DNA from: Caballeronia sp. GAFFF1
GTDB lineage: Bacteria; Pseudomonadota; Gammaproteobacteria; Burkholderiales; Burkholderiaceae
DNA length: 64,000 nt
Assembly: GCF_023630705.1 (NCBI RefSeq)
Contig: NZ_JALQEM010000012.1
Span: forward strand, 62,001 to 126,000
Reading direction: 5' to 3'
Shown: piece after piece, positions 28,729 to 37,357 of the stretch
Layout: each line of letters opens with the position of its first letter
Numbering within the stretch: position 1 is the first letter of the stretch
Made by a program: the position numbers and the translations under genes
Notes under the pieces: generated by a model
What the model was told of the DNA's origin: nothing
Databases searched by the model: none
Seen by the model: only the letters and a program-made list of their open reading frames with translations

Positions 28729-29133
28729 TTACGACGCCGCGGCCGAACTGGCATCTGCTTCCACCATCTCCGGCATCTTCGCCTCCACGACGCGCGGCCT
28801 GGCGCTCCGTTGCCGCTGCCGGAACCGCAGCGCCAGCACCAGCGACACCGCACACGGAACGAGATAGCCGAGCACGCGCGCGCTCCACGCCGTGCGCGAC
28901 CCGACGGCCTCGTACCGCGTATGCGCATGGAAGTCCGCGGACGCGAAGACCATCGTCAGAATGAAGTCGAGCACCATGGCCAGCACGCAAAAAGCGCAGT
29001 AGATCAGCGCGCCGTTCCAGACCGGTTTGCCGATGGCCGCGTTGGCCGTGCGGCACGCGAAGAGCACGGCGCCCAGCAGTAACAGATTGAAAAGCAACGG
29101 AACCCAGGGGAAGTCCATGTGCGGATGCCTCAT
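28729..29133 (-). CDS. hypothetical membrane protein
   Basis: About 134 residues from ATG 29133 (MRHPHMDFPWVPLLF); an ATG at 29118 is an equally good start, and the frame is open to 29184. Three hydrophobic segments are evident: WVPLLFNLLLLGAVLFACRT, WNGALIYCAFCVLAMVLDFILTMVFA and RVLGYLVPCAVSLVLALRF. A charged tail ends in EADASSAAAS. I do not recognise a family. It stands between tRNA-Pro and a LysR gene, both on the same strand. Confidence 0.65.
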   Translation of the reverse strand: MRHPHMDFPWVPLLFNLLLLGAVLFACRTANAAIGKPVWNGALIYCAFCVLAMVLDFILTMVFASADFHAHTRYEAVGSRTAWSARVLGYLVPCAVSLVLALRFRQRQRSARPRVVEAKMPEMVEADASSAAAS

Positions 29134-29221
29134 GCGCTGAAGAGATCGGCAGTCCGCCAACCGGACGCCGGGCGCGATCTTCACACGCAGCCCCGTTTCG
29201 CTTGAATAAGAGTATTCCTAA

Positions 29222-30112
29222 TCAGTTTGGCCGATCCGCCAGCGCCCCGGAGAGAAAGTCGATGAACGTGCGCACCTTCGTCGTCATGTATTTGCGGCTC
29301 GTGTACACCGCGTAGACGGCTGGCGCAAAGGCCGCGTAGCTCGGCAAGACGCGCACGAGCGCGCCCGACGCCAACTCCGCTTCGACGATCCACACCGGGA
29401 AATACGCGAGGCCGATGCCGGCTTTGACGAGTTGGAGCGCCATCGAAGTGTCGTTTGTTTTCAACACGGCTTGATTTTTGACGGTGAAAGCGCCGTCCGG
29501 ACCGGAGAGCGTGACGGACTCGATGTTCGTATAAGTCGGCAGAACCATGCGATGCCGCGCGAGATCGTCGGGATGGCGAGGCTCGCCGTGACGTTCGAGA
29601 TAAGCGCGCGAGGCGGCCAGCACGAACGGCATCGTGCACAGCGGCCGCACGATCAGCGAAGGCGACGGTTCCGACGTCGCGCGCAAAGCCATGTCGTAGC
29701 CTTCTTCGACGAGATCGACGAAGCGGTTCTCCAGCCGCAAGTCCACCAGCACGCCGGGGTAACGCGCCTGATACGCGACGAGCAGATCCGCGAACCGGCG
29801 ATTCGCGAACCATCCCGGCGCCGTCACCTTCAGCACGCCCTTCGGCTCGGCGGTCTTTGCGCCGACCGCCGCCTCGGCCGCCTGCAATATGTCGAGCGCC
29901 TCGCGGGACTGCTCGTAATACACGCTGCCTGCTTCGGTCAGGCTCAGGTGCCGTGTCGTGCGGTTGAGCAGCCGCACGCCGAGTTGACGTTCGAGATTCG
30001 CGACATGCTTGCTCGTCATCGCCGTTGAAATGTCGAGGCGCTCGGCCGCCTTCACGAAGCTGCCGGCTTCGACCACTTCGCGAAACACGCGCAGGCTGGT
30101 GAGCGCATCCAT
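29222..30112 (-). CDS. LysR family transcriptional regulator
   Basis: A 296-residue protein from ATG 30112 (MDALTSLRVFREVVEAGSFVKAAERLDISTAMTSKHVANLE). The upstream in-frame sequence to 30343 overlaps the next LysR gene and is not coding. The winged helix-turn-helix covers about residues 1-60 (LGVRLLNRTTRHLSLTEAG at its end), and the periplasmic-binding-type effector domain covers 90-296 (VLKVTAPGWFANRRFADLLVAYQARYPGVLVDLRLENRFVDLVEEGYD). This pattern fits the DsdC/CrgA-like LysR group. The target is unknown; no divergent gene adjoins its start. Confidence 0.9.
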   Translation of the reverse strand: MDALTSLRVFREVVEAGSFVKAAERLDISTAMTSKHVANLERQLGVRLLNRTTRHLSLTEAGSVYYEQSREALDILQAAEAAVGAKTAEPKGVLKVTAPGWFANRRFADLLVAYQARYPGVLVDLRLENRFVDLVEEGYDMALRATSEPSPSLIVRPLCTMPFVLAASRAYLERHGEPRHPDDLARHRMVLPTYTNIESVTLSGPDGAFTVKNQAVLKTNDTSMALQLVKAGIGLAYFPVWIVEAELASGALVRVLPSYAAFAPAVYAVYTSRKYMTTKVRTFIDFLSGALADRPN

Positions 30113-30155
30113 CGTTAAGAATCCGCGGGGAAGGGAAAGCGCGATCTTAGCCGGA

Positions 30156-31079
30156 TCACCTCGGCCATTCATCGAGCGCGTCGTTGAAGAGCGAGGCGAC
30201 GACGCCGCGCAGCCATGTCGTGCGCGGATCGTTGTGATACTTGCGGTGCCAGTGCTGCTTAAGATCGAAGCGCGGCAACGGCAGCGGCGGCTCCGCGAGC
30301 GTGATCGACGCGTGCTCGGCGACATACGCGAAGCCGATCGCATGCGGCACCGTCGCGATCAGATCGGTGCGCGACAGGATGAACGGCAAGCTCATGAAGT
30401 GCGGCGTCTCCAGCACGGCGCGGCGCCGCACGCGCTCTTTGTCCAGATAATTCTCAAGGATCTCCTGGCTGCGTCCTTCCGCGCGCACGACCGCGTGACC
30501 GCATTCGACGAAGCGTTCCAGCGTGAGCGGCGCATTCGCGAACGGATGATCGCGCCGCATCAGGCAGATGAAGCGATGCGAGAAAAGCCGCTGCTGGAAG
30601 AAGTTGTTGCCGTGCAGGTCGGGAAAGTAACCGACGGCCAGATCGATGTCGCCGGACGCGAGCCCGCGCTCGACTTCGCCGTGCGATGCCGACACCGAGC
30701 GCAGATTCGCGTGCGGCGCTTCTTTCGCGAACGCCTGCAACAGACGCGGCAGAAACACGATCTCGCCGACATCCGAGAGCGCGATGGCGAACGTGTCGGT
30801 GCTGGAAGACGGATCGAAATGTTGCGTATCGAGCAGGCCGCGCTCGATGCGGCTCAGCGCCTCGCGCGCCGCGGGCACGAGCGCGAGCGCGCGCGGCGTC
30901 GGCTCCATGCCGCGCGACGTGCGCACGAACAGCGGATCGTTGAAGTATTCGCGCAGCCGCCCGAGCGCCGTCGACACGCGCGGCTGACTCACGCCGAGCC
31001 GCTCCGCTGCGCGGCTCACGTTGCGCGTTTCCTCGATGGCGACGAGAAACGGGATCAGGTTCAGGTCGAGGTCGTTCAT
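30156..31079 (-). CDS. LysR family transcriptional regulator (NahR/NodD-like subgroup)
   Basis: A 307-residue protein. The N-terminus DLNLIPFLVAIEETRNVSRAAERLGVSQPRVSTALGRLREYFNDPLFVRTSRGMEPTPRA is typical of the NahR/NodD/LinR branch of LysR regulators. The effector domain runs from about 90 (TFAIALSDVGEIVFLPRLLQ). It starts 21 bases after the stop of the IclR-type regulator, on the same strand, so the two may be cotranscribed. A role in aromatic or other pathway control is possible from context, but the effector is unknown. Confidence 0.9.
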   Translation of the reverse strand: MNDLDLNLIPFLVAIEETRNVSRAAERLGVSQPRVSTALGRLREYFNDPLFVRTSRGMEPTPRALALVPAAREALSRIERGLLDTQHFDPSSSTDTFAIALSDVGEIVFLPRLLQAFAKEAPHANLRSVSASHGEVERGLASGDIDLAVGYFPDLHGNNFFQQRLFSHRFICLMRRDHPFANAPLTLERFVECGHAVVRAEGRSQEILENYLDKERVRRRAVLETPHFMSLPFILSRTDLIATVPHAIGFAYVAEHASITLAEPPLPLPRFDLKQHWHRKYHNDPRTTWLRGVVASLFNDALDEWPR

Positions 31080-31100
31080 GATGTGGACCGCAGGCCGCCG

Positions 31101-31919
31101 TCAGCCGCGTCGCGCGACCAGTTCGGAGACGCGTTGCGCCGCGCTTTGCAGCGGGGCGAGAAACGCCTTCACCATCTGCTTCGCGTTCTTGCGCTGCGCG
31201 TTGCCGCTGATATTGAGCGCCGCGATCACGCGGCCTTGCCGGTCGCGAATCGGCGCGGACATCGAAATCAGTCCTTCCTCCAGTTCCTGATCGACAATCG
31301 CCCAGCCCTGGCGGCGCACCAGCGCGATCGCGTCTTTCAACGCATTGCGGTCGGTGATCGTGTGCGGCGTTCTCGCGACGATGTCGCTGGCGTCGAGCAC
31401 CGCGTCTAGCCGCGCCTCGTCGAGCGCGGAGAGCAGGACGCGGCCCATCGACGTGCAGAACGCGGGCAGACGGCTGCCGATGGACAGATTCTGCGTGATG
31501 ATCTTGTGCGTCGGCACGCGCAGCACGTAGACGATTTCCGCGGCGTTCAACACGGCCGCCGAACAGCTTTCGTGAACCTGCTCGACGAGATCCTCCATGA
31601 CCGGCTCGGCCAGATTCCAGAACGGCATCGACGTGAGATAGGCGAACCCGAGATCGAGAATCTTCGGCGTCAGTTGAAAGAGCCGGCCGTCGGCTTCCAC
31701 GTAGCCGAGCGACTGCAACGTGAGCAGAATGCGCCGCGCGCCGGCCCGCGTGAGGCCCGTGGCGGCGGCGACATCGGTGAGCGTTTGCGCGGGGCGGCTC
31801 GCATTGAACGAACGGATCACGGCCAGGCCGCGCGCAAACGACTGCACGTAGGCGTCGCCGGGACGCGACGGCGCGTCTTGCACGTCGGTATCGAAAGAGG
31901 GCGTTGGAAGCTTGTTCAT
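31101..31919 (-). CDS. pcaR: IclR family regulator of the beta-ketoadipate pathway (PcaR type)
   Basis: A 272-residue protein from ATG 31919 (MNKLPTPSFDTDVQ). The IclR-type winged helix lies at about 25-85 (SFARGLAVIRSFNASRPAQTLTDVAAATGLTRAGARRILLTLQSLGYVEADGRLFQLTPKILDLG). The effector domain follows, with LVEQVHESCSAAVLNAAEIVYVLRVPT and RQGWAIVDQELEEGLISMSAPIRDRQGRVIAALNISG. The gene is divergent from pcaIJFBDC with palindromic sites between, the usual arrangement of PcaR/PcaU, which respond to beta-ketoadipate or protocatechuate. The name rests on context and family. Confidence 0.88.
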   Translation of the reverse strand: MNKLPTPSFDTDVQDAPSRPGDAYVQSFARGLAVIRSFNASRPAQTLTDVAAATGLTRAGARRILLTLQSLGYVEADGRLFQLTPKILDLGFAYLTSMPFWNLAEPVMEDLVEQVHESCSAAVLNAAEIVYVLRVPTHKIITQNLSIGSRLPAFCTSMGRVLLSALDEARLDAVLDASDIVARTPHTITDRNALKDAIALVRRQGWAIVDQELEEGLISMSAPIRDRQGRVIAALNISGNAQRKNAKQMVKAFLAPLQSAAQRVSELVARRG

Positions 31920-31947
31920 GACATTCTCGACGGCTCTGGCTCCGTAC

Positions 31948-32042
31948 AAACCCGCGATTTACGCGGGTTTCGTTGACACTGCAACGAACGCGGGACTACC
32001 ATTCGGTTGTTCGCTAAACGAATCGATGTTCGCATACCGAAC
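31948..32042. promoter_or_regulatory. pcaR-pcaI operator region
   Basis: Four symmetric elements lie between the divergent genes. AAACCCGCG/CGCGGGTTT is a 9-bp inverted repeat at 31948-31970. TTCGTTG/CAACGAA is a 7-bp one at 31969-31988. GTTCGCTAAACGAAT is at 32009-32023 and GTTCGCATACCGAAC at 32028-32042, start to start 19 bases. The last two share GTTCGC-N4-CGAA, resembling published 15-bp PcaR sites that start GTTCG. They are the best candidates for IclR-type binding sites; the others may be hairpins in the pcaR leader. Confidence 0.6.
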
Positions 32043-32138
32043 ACACTCATGCAAGCGTCATCGACGCGCAGGTAAACCCGAAGTTCGAAGCAGCGCGCAG
32101 TGTCTGCGCGCGCCGAACGGGACCGGAGAAGAACGGCA

Positions 32139-32840
32139 ATGATCAACAAGATTTTCGAATCGCTCGCGTCCGCGGTGGCGGATGTTCACGACGGAGCGAC
32201 CATCATGATCGGCGGATTCGGCACGGCGGGCATGCCGTCCGAACTGATCGACGCGCTCATCGAGCAGGGCGCGCGTGAGCTGACCATCGTGAACAACAAC
32301 GCGGGCAACGGCGACACCGGGCTCGCTGCGCTCCTGAAGGCAAAGCGCGTGCGCAAGATCATCTGCTCGTTCCCCCGGCAGACGGATTCGCACGTCTTCG
32401 ACGCCCTCTACCGCGCCGGCGAAATCGAGCTGGAACTCGTGCCGCAGGGCAATCTCGCGGAGCGCATTCGCGCGGCGGGCGCGGGCATCGGCGGCTTTTT
32501 CACGCCGACCGGCTACGGCACAAAACTCGCGCAAGGCAAGGAAACGCGCGAAATCGACGGCAGGCATTACGTGCTCGAATCGCCGCTGCACGCGGACTTC
32601 GCGCTCGTGAAGGCGTTCAAGGGCGACCGCTGGGGCAATCTGGTCTATCGTAAGACGGCGCGAAACTTCGGGCCGATCATGGCGAGCGCCGCCAAGACGG
32701 CCATCGTGCAGGTGTCGAAGGTCGTGCCGCTTGGCGAACTCGACCCGGAACACATCGTGACGCCCGGCATTTTCGTGCAGCGCGTCGTGGAAGTGCCGCA
32801 AGCGGTGCATGCCGCCGAACTCGCCGCCGAAGCCGCATAA
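32139..32840 (+). CDS. pcaI: 3-oxoadipate CoA-transferase, subunit A
   Basis: A 233-residue protein from ATG 32139 (MINKIFESLASAVADVHDGATIMIGGFGTAGMPSELIDALI). It has the alpha-subunit motifs of family I CoA-transferases, LTIVNNNAGNGDTGLAALLKAKRVRKIICSFP and AAGAGIGGFFTPTGYGTKLAQGKETR. With PcaJ it activates beta-ketoadipate using succinyl-CoA. It heads the pca operon and is followed by pcaJ after 12 bases. The assignment to 3-oxoadipate rests on the neighbours pcaF, pcaB, pcaD and pcaC. Confidence 0.93.
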   Translation: MINKIFESLASAVADVHDGATIMIGGFGTAGMPSELIDALIEQGARELTIVNNNAGNGDTGLAALLKAKRVRKIICSFPRQTDSHVFDALYRAGEIELELVPQGNLAERIRAAGAGIGGFFTPTGYGTKLAQGKETREIDGRHYVLESPLHADFALVKAFKGDRWGNLVYRKTARNFGPIMASAAKTAIVQVSKVVPLGELDPEHIVTPGIFVQRVVEVPQAVHAAELAAEAA

Positions 32841-32852
32841 AGGATAGATGCC

Positions 32853-33509
32853 ATGAAGAAACTCACTCGTGACGAAATGGCGAAGCGCGTGGCCGCGGAC
32901 ATTCCCGAAGGCGCATATGTGAATCTGGGCATCGGCGTGCCGACGCTCGTCGCCAATCATCTCGCGGCGGACCGCGAAATCTTCCTGCACAGCGAGAACG
33001 GGCTGCTCGGCATGGGCCCCGCACCCGCGAAAGGCGAAGAAGACGACGAACTGATCAACGCCGGCAAACAGCACGTCACGCTGCTGACGGGCGGCGCGTT
33101 CTTCCATCACGCGGATTCGTTCGCGATGATGCGCGGCGGCCATCTCGACTTCTGCGTGCTCGGCGCGTTCCAGGTGTCGGCGAAAGGCGATCTCGCGAAC
33201 TGGCACACCGGCGCGCCCGACGCGATTCCGGCGGTCGGCGGCGCAATGGACCTCGCCATCGGCGCAAAGCAGGTTTACGTGATGATGGAACTGCTGACAA
33301 AGCAGGGCGAAAGCAAGCTCGTGGCCGAGTGTTCCTATCCGGTGACGGGCGTGCAGTGCGTGGACCGGGTCTACACGGACCTCGCCGTGTTCGACGTGAC
33401 GCCGGACGGCTTCGTCGTGCGCGAGATCGTCGACGGTCTGTCGTTCGAGGAATTGCAGAAGCTGGCCAACGTGCCGCTTCAGTACGCGCCCATTTCCGAG
33501 GCAGCCTGA
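32853..33509 (+). CDS. pcaJ: 3-oxoadipate CoA-transferase, subunit B
   Basis: A 218-residue protein. The catalytic glutamate is E48 in FLHSENGLLGMGPAP. TLLTGGAFFHHADSFAMMRGGHLDFCVLGAFQVSAKGDLANWHTGAPDAIPAVGGAMDLAIGAKQVYVMM is the PcaJ/CatJ-type beta-subunit block; here the segment is W-H-T-G where scoB has W-M-I-P-G-K. It completes the PcaIJ heterodimer. pcaF starts 27 bases later with its own TTGGAG site. Confidence 0.94.
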   Translation: MKKLTRDEMAKRVAADIPEGAYVNLGIGVPTLVANHLAADREIFLHSENGLLGMGPAPAKGEEDDELINAGKQHVTLLTGGAFFHHADSFAMMRGGHLDFCVLGAFQVSAKGDLANWHTGAPDAIPAVGGAMDLAIGAKQVYVMMELLTKQGESKLVAECSYPVTGVQCVDRVYTDLAVFDVTPDGFVVREIVDGLSFEELQKLANVPLQYAPISEAA

Positions 33510-33536
33510 GAAACCTATCTAGATTTGGAGCAAGCG

Positions 33537-34739
<1,203 letters not shown>

Positions 34740-34743
34740 CGAC

Positions 34744-36114
34744 ATGTTCGACTCCACCGGACGCCTGACCGACCTCATCTGCGGCAGCGAAGCGGCCAAC
34801 GCGGTGTGGTCGCCGCGCGCCACCGTGCAGGCCATGCTCGATGTCGAAGCGGCGCTCGCGCGCGCGTCGGCAAGAGCGGGCGTGATTCCCGCGAGCGCCG
34901 TCGATGCGATCGTCGCCGCGTGCGACGCCGACAACATCGACGCTGCCGCGCTCATGTCGGGCGCGGCGGCGGGCGGGAATCTCGCGATTCCGCTCGTCAA
35001 GCAGCTCACCGCCGTCGTCAAGGCGCGCGACGCCGAAGCCGCGAAGTACGTGCATTGGGGCGCGACGAGCCAGGACATTATCGACACGGGCGTCGTGCTG
35101 CAGTTGCGCTCGGCGCTCGATCTCATCGACGCTGATCTCCAAGCGCTCGCCAATGCACTCGCGCATCAGGCGGAAAAGCACCGCGCGACGCCGATGATCG
35201 GCCGCACGTGGCTGCAACAAGCGCTGCCGATCACGATCGGCCTGAAGTTCGCGCAATGGCTGGACGCGGCGACGCGTCATCGCGCGCGTCTCGCCGATGT
35301 GCGCGCACGCGCGCTCGTGCTCCAGTTCGGCGGCGCGGCGGGCACGCTCGCGAGCCTGCGCGACAAGGCGCTCCCGACGGCGCGCGCGCTCGCCGACGAT
35401 CTGCGCCTCGCGCTGCCCGCGCTGCCGTGGCACACGCAGCGCGATCGGATCGCGGAAGCGGCGTCCTTCTTCGGCATGCTGACCGGCACGCTCGGCAAGA
35501 TCGCGCGGGACATTTCGCTCATGATGCAGACGGAGCTCGGCGAAGTGGCCGAGCCGTCGGCTGCGGGCAAGGGCGGCTCGTCGACGATGCCGCACAAGCG
35601 CAATCCGGTCGGCTGCGCGGCCGTGCTTACGGCGGCCACGCGCGCGCCGAACCTCGTCGCGACCATTTTCGCGGGCATGGTGCAGGAACACGAGCGCGCG
35701 CTGGGCGGCTGGCAAGCCGAGTGGGAAGCGTTGCCGGACCTCGCGCGGCTGACGGCGGGCGCGCTCGCCAACGTGAAGGACATCGTGCCGGGGCTCGAAG
35801 TGAACGACGGGCGGCTCGCGGCGAATCTGAACGCGACGAACGGCCTCGTGCTCGGCGAAGCCGTGATGCTTGCGCTCGGCGACGCCATCGGCCGGCTGGA
35901 TGCGCACAAGCTGGTGGAAGGCGCGTCGAAGGCGGCGGTCGCAAGCGGTCAGTCGCTCTTCGACGTGCTCGCCGCGAACGAAACGGTCAGCGCCCATCTC
36001 TCGCAAGAGCGCCTGAAGGAACTGCTCGATCCGGCGAACTACGTCGGTCAGGCTCAGGCGTTCGTCGATGCCGCGCTCGCGCAGCATCGCCAGTATCCAG
36101 ACACGGAGCAATAA
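34744..36114 (+). CDS. pcaB: 3-carboxy-cis,cis-muconate cycloisomerase
   Basis: A 456-residue protein of the fumarase/aspartase superfamily, starting four bases after the pcaF stop. The superfamily signature GGSSTMPHKRNPVGC is near residue 280, and AEAAKYVHWGATSQDIIDTGVVLQLR is the second conserved region. HQAEKHRATPMIGRTWLQQALPITIGLKFAQWLDA matches PcaB. It lactonises 3-carboxymuconate from protocatechuate cleavage. Context with pcaD and pcaC confirms it over adenylosuccinate lyase. Confidence 0.94.
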   Translation: MFDSTGRLTDLICGSEAANAVWSPRATVQAMLDVEAALARASARAGVIPASAVDAIVAACDADNIDAAALMSGAAAGGNLAIPLVKQLTAVVKARDAEAAKYVHWGATSQDIIDTGVVLQLRSALDLIDADLQALANALAHQAEKHRATPMIGRTWLQQALPITIGLKFAQWLDAATRHRARLADVRARALVLQFGGAAGTLASLRDKALPTARALADDLRLALPALPWHTQRDRIAEAASFFGMLTGTLGKIARDISLMMQTELGEVAEPSAAGKGGSSTMPHKRNPVGCAAVLTAATRAPNLVATIFAGMVQEHERALGGWQAEWEALPDLARLTAGALANVKDIVPGLEVNDGRLAANLNATNGLVLGEAVMLALGDAIGRLDAHKLVEGASKAAVASGQSLFDVLAANETVSAHLSQERLKELLDPANYVGQAQAFVDAALAQHRQYPDTEQ

Positions 36115-36118
36115 CAGC

Positions 36119-36913
36119 ATGCCTTTCGCCGCTATCAATCAAACCCGGATTCACTACCGGATCGACGCCACGGCCGGCAACGACGCGCCGTGGCTCGTGC
36201 TCTCGAATTCGCTCGGCGCGGACGTGTCGATGTGGACGCCGCAGATCGAGGCGTTCGCGAAGCACTACCGCGTGCTGCGCTACGACACGCGCGGTCACGG
36301 CCATTCGGACGTGCCGCCCGGCCCGTACACCGTCGATCAACTGATCGGCGATGTGATCGCGCTGATGGATCATGTCGGCATCGAGCGTGCGAATTACTGC
36401 GGCCTCTCGATGGGCGGGCTCACCGGCATCGGGCTCGCTGCGCGTCATCCCGAGCGGTTCTCGCGCGTGGTGCTGTCCAACACGGCCGCGAAGATCGGCT
36501 CGGACGCCGTCTGGACGCCGCGCGCCGCGAAGGCGCGCGAGACCAACGGCATGGCCGCGCTCACCGACAGCGTCATCGCGCGCTGGTTCACGGAACCGTT
36601 CATCGAGCGGGAGCGGCTCGTGCTCGCCAATATTCGCGACGTGTTCCGCCATACGTCGGGCGACGGCTACGCGTCCAACTGCGAGGCGATCCGCGACGCC
36701 GACCTTCGCGAAGAGGCGAAGACCATCGCGCTGCCGGTGCTCGTGATCGCGGGCACGCACGACATGTCGACAACGGCCGAGCAGGGCCGCGAACTCGCGG
36801 GCGCCATCGGCGGATCGCGCTACGTCGAACTGGATGCCGCGCATCTGTCGAACATCGAGAAGCACGACGCCTACACGCACGCCGTGCTCGACTTCCTCGG
36901 AGAACAGCAATGA
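36119..36913 (+). CDS. pcaD: 3-oxoadipate enol-lactone hydrolase
   Basis: A 264-residue alpha/beta hydrolase from ATG 36119, four bases after pcaB. PWLVLSNSLGADVSMWTPQIEAFAKHYRVLRYDTRGHGHSDVPPGPYTVDQLIGDV is the classic PcaD N-terminal block. The nucleophile elbow is CGLSMGGLTGIG, the acid lies in VIAGTHDMSTTAEQG and the histidine in LDAAHLSNIE. It opens beta-ketoadipate enol-lactone. Its stop overlaps the pcaC start (ATGA). Confidence 0.95.
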   Translation: MPFAAINQTRIHYRIDATAGNDAPWLVLSNSLGADVSMWTPQIEAFAKHYRVLRYDTRGHGHSDVPPGPYTVDQLIGDVIALMDHVGIERANYCGLSMGGLTGIGLAARHPERFSRVVLSNTAAKIGSDAVWTPRAAKARETNGMAALTDSVIARWFTEPFIERERLVLANIRDVFRHTSGDGYASNCEAIRDADLREEAKTIALPVLVIAGTHDMSTTAEQGRELAGAIGGSRYVELDAAHLSNIEKHDAYTHAVLDFLGEQQ

Positions 36914-37302
36914 CCGACGACGAACGCTACGAAGCCGGCATGAAGGTGCGCCGCGCGGTGCTGTCCGACGCGCACGTGGACCGGTCGCTCGCCAACCGCA
37001 CCGAACTGACGACCGAATTCCAGAACTTCATCACGCGTTATGCGTGGGGCGAGATCTGGACGCGCGAAGGCCTGCCGCGCCACACGCGCAGTCTCATCAC
37101 CATCGCGATGATGGTGGCGCTCAACCGCAGCGAAGAACTTGCGCTGCACCTGCGCGCCGCGAAAAACAACGGCGTGACGCAGGAGGAGATCAAGGAAGTG
37201 CTGATGCAGACCGCCGTCTACTGCGGCGTGCCTGCGGCGAACTCGGCGTTCCACCTCGCGCAGAAGATCTTCGAAGAGGAAGCGCGGTCGGGCGGGCAGT
37301 AG
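36910..37302 (+). CDS. pcaC: 4-carboxymuconolactone decarboxylase
   Basis: A 130-residue CMD-family protein from ATG 36910, overlapping the pcaD stop by four bases. MKVRRAVLSDAHVDRSLANRTELTTEFQNFITRYAWGEIWTREGLPRHTRSLITIAMMVALNR is the PcaC sequence, followed by EEIKEVLMQTAVYCGVPAANSAFHLAQ with the conserved cysteine. It decarboxylates 4-carboxymuconolactone. In some actinobacteria it is fused to PcaD; here it is separate but coupled. It closes the operon, before the terminator at 37317-37351. Confidence 0.95.
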   Translation: MTDDERYEAGMKVRRAVLSDAHVDRSLANRTELTTEFQNFITRYAWGEIWTREGLPRHTRSLITIAMMVALNRSEELALHLRAAKNNGVTQEEIKEVLMQTAVYCGVPAANSAFHLAQKIFEEEARSGGQ

Positions 37303-37316
37303 CCGGATCACCTTCC

Positions 37317-37351
37317 AAAAAGCCGTCCCCGCGATTCGGGAGACGGCTTTT
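37317..37351 (+). terminator. terminator of the pca operon
   Basis: AAAAGCCGTC (37318-37327) pairs with GACGGCTTTT (37342-37351), with an inner CCC/GGG extension and one bulged A. The stem's end supplies TTTT. It also lies next to the convergent stop of the DUF3443 gene at 37358 and may serve both. Confidence 0.8.
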
Positions 37352-37357
37352 GCGCTT

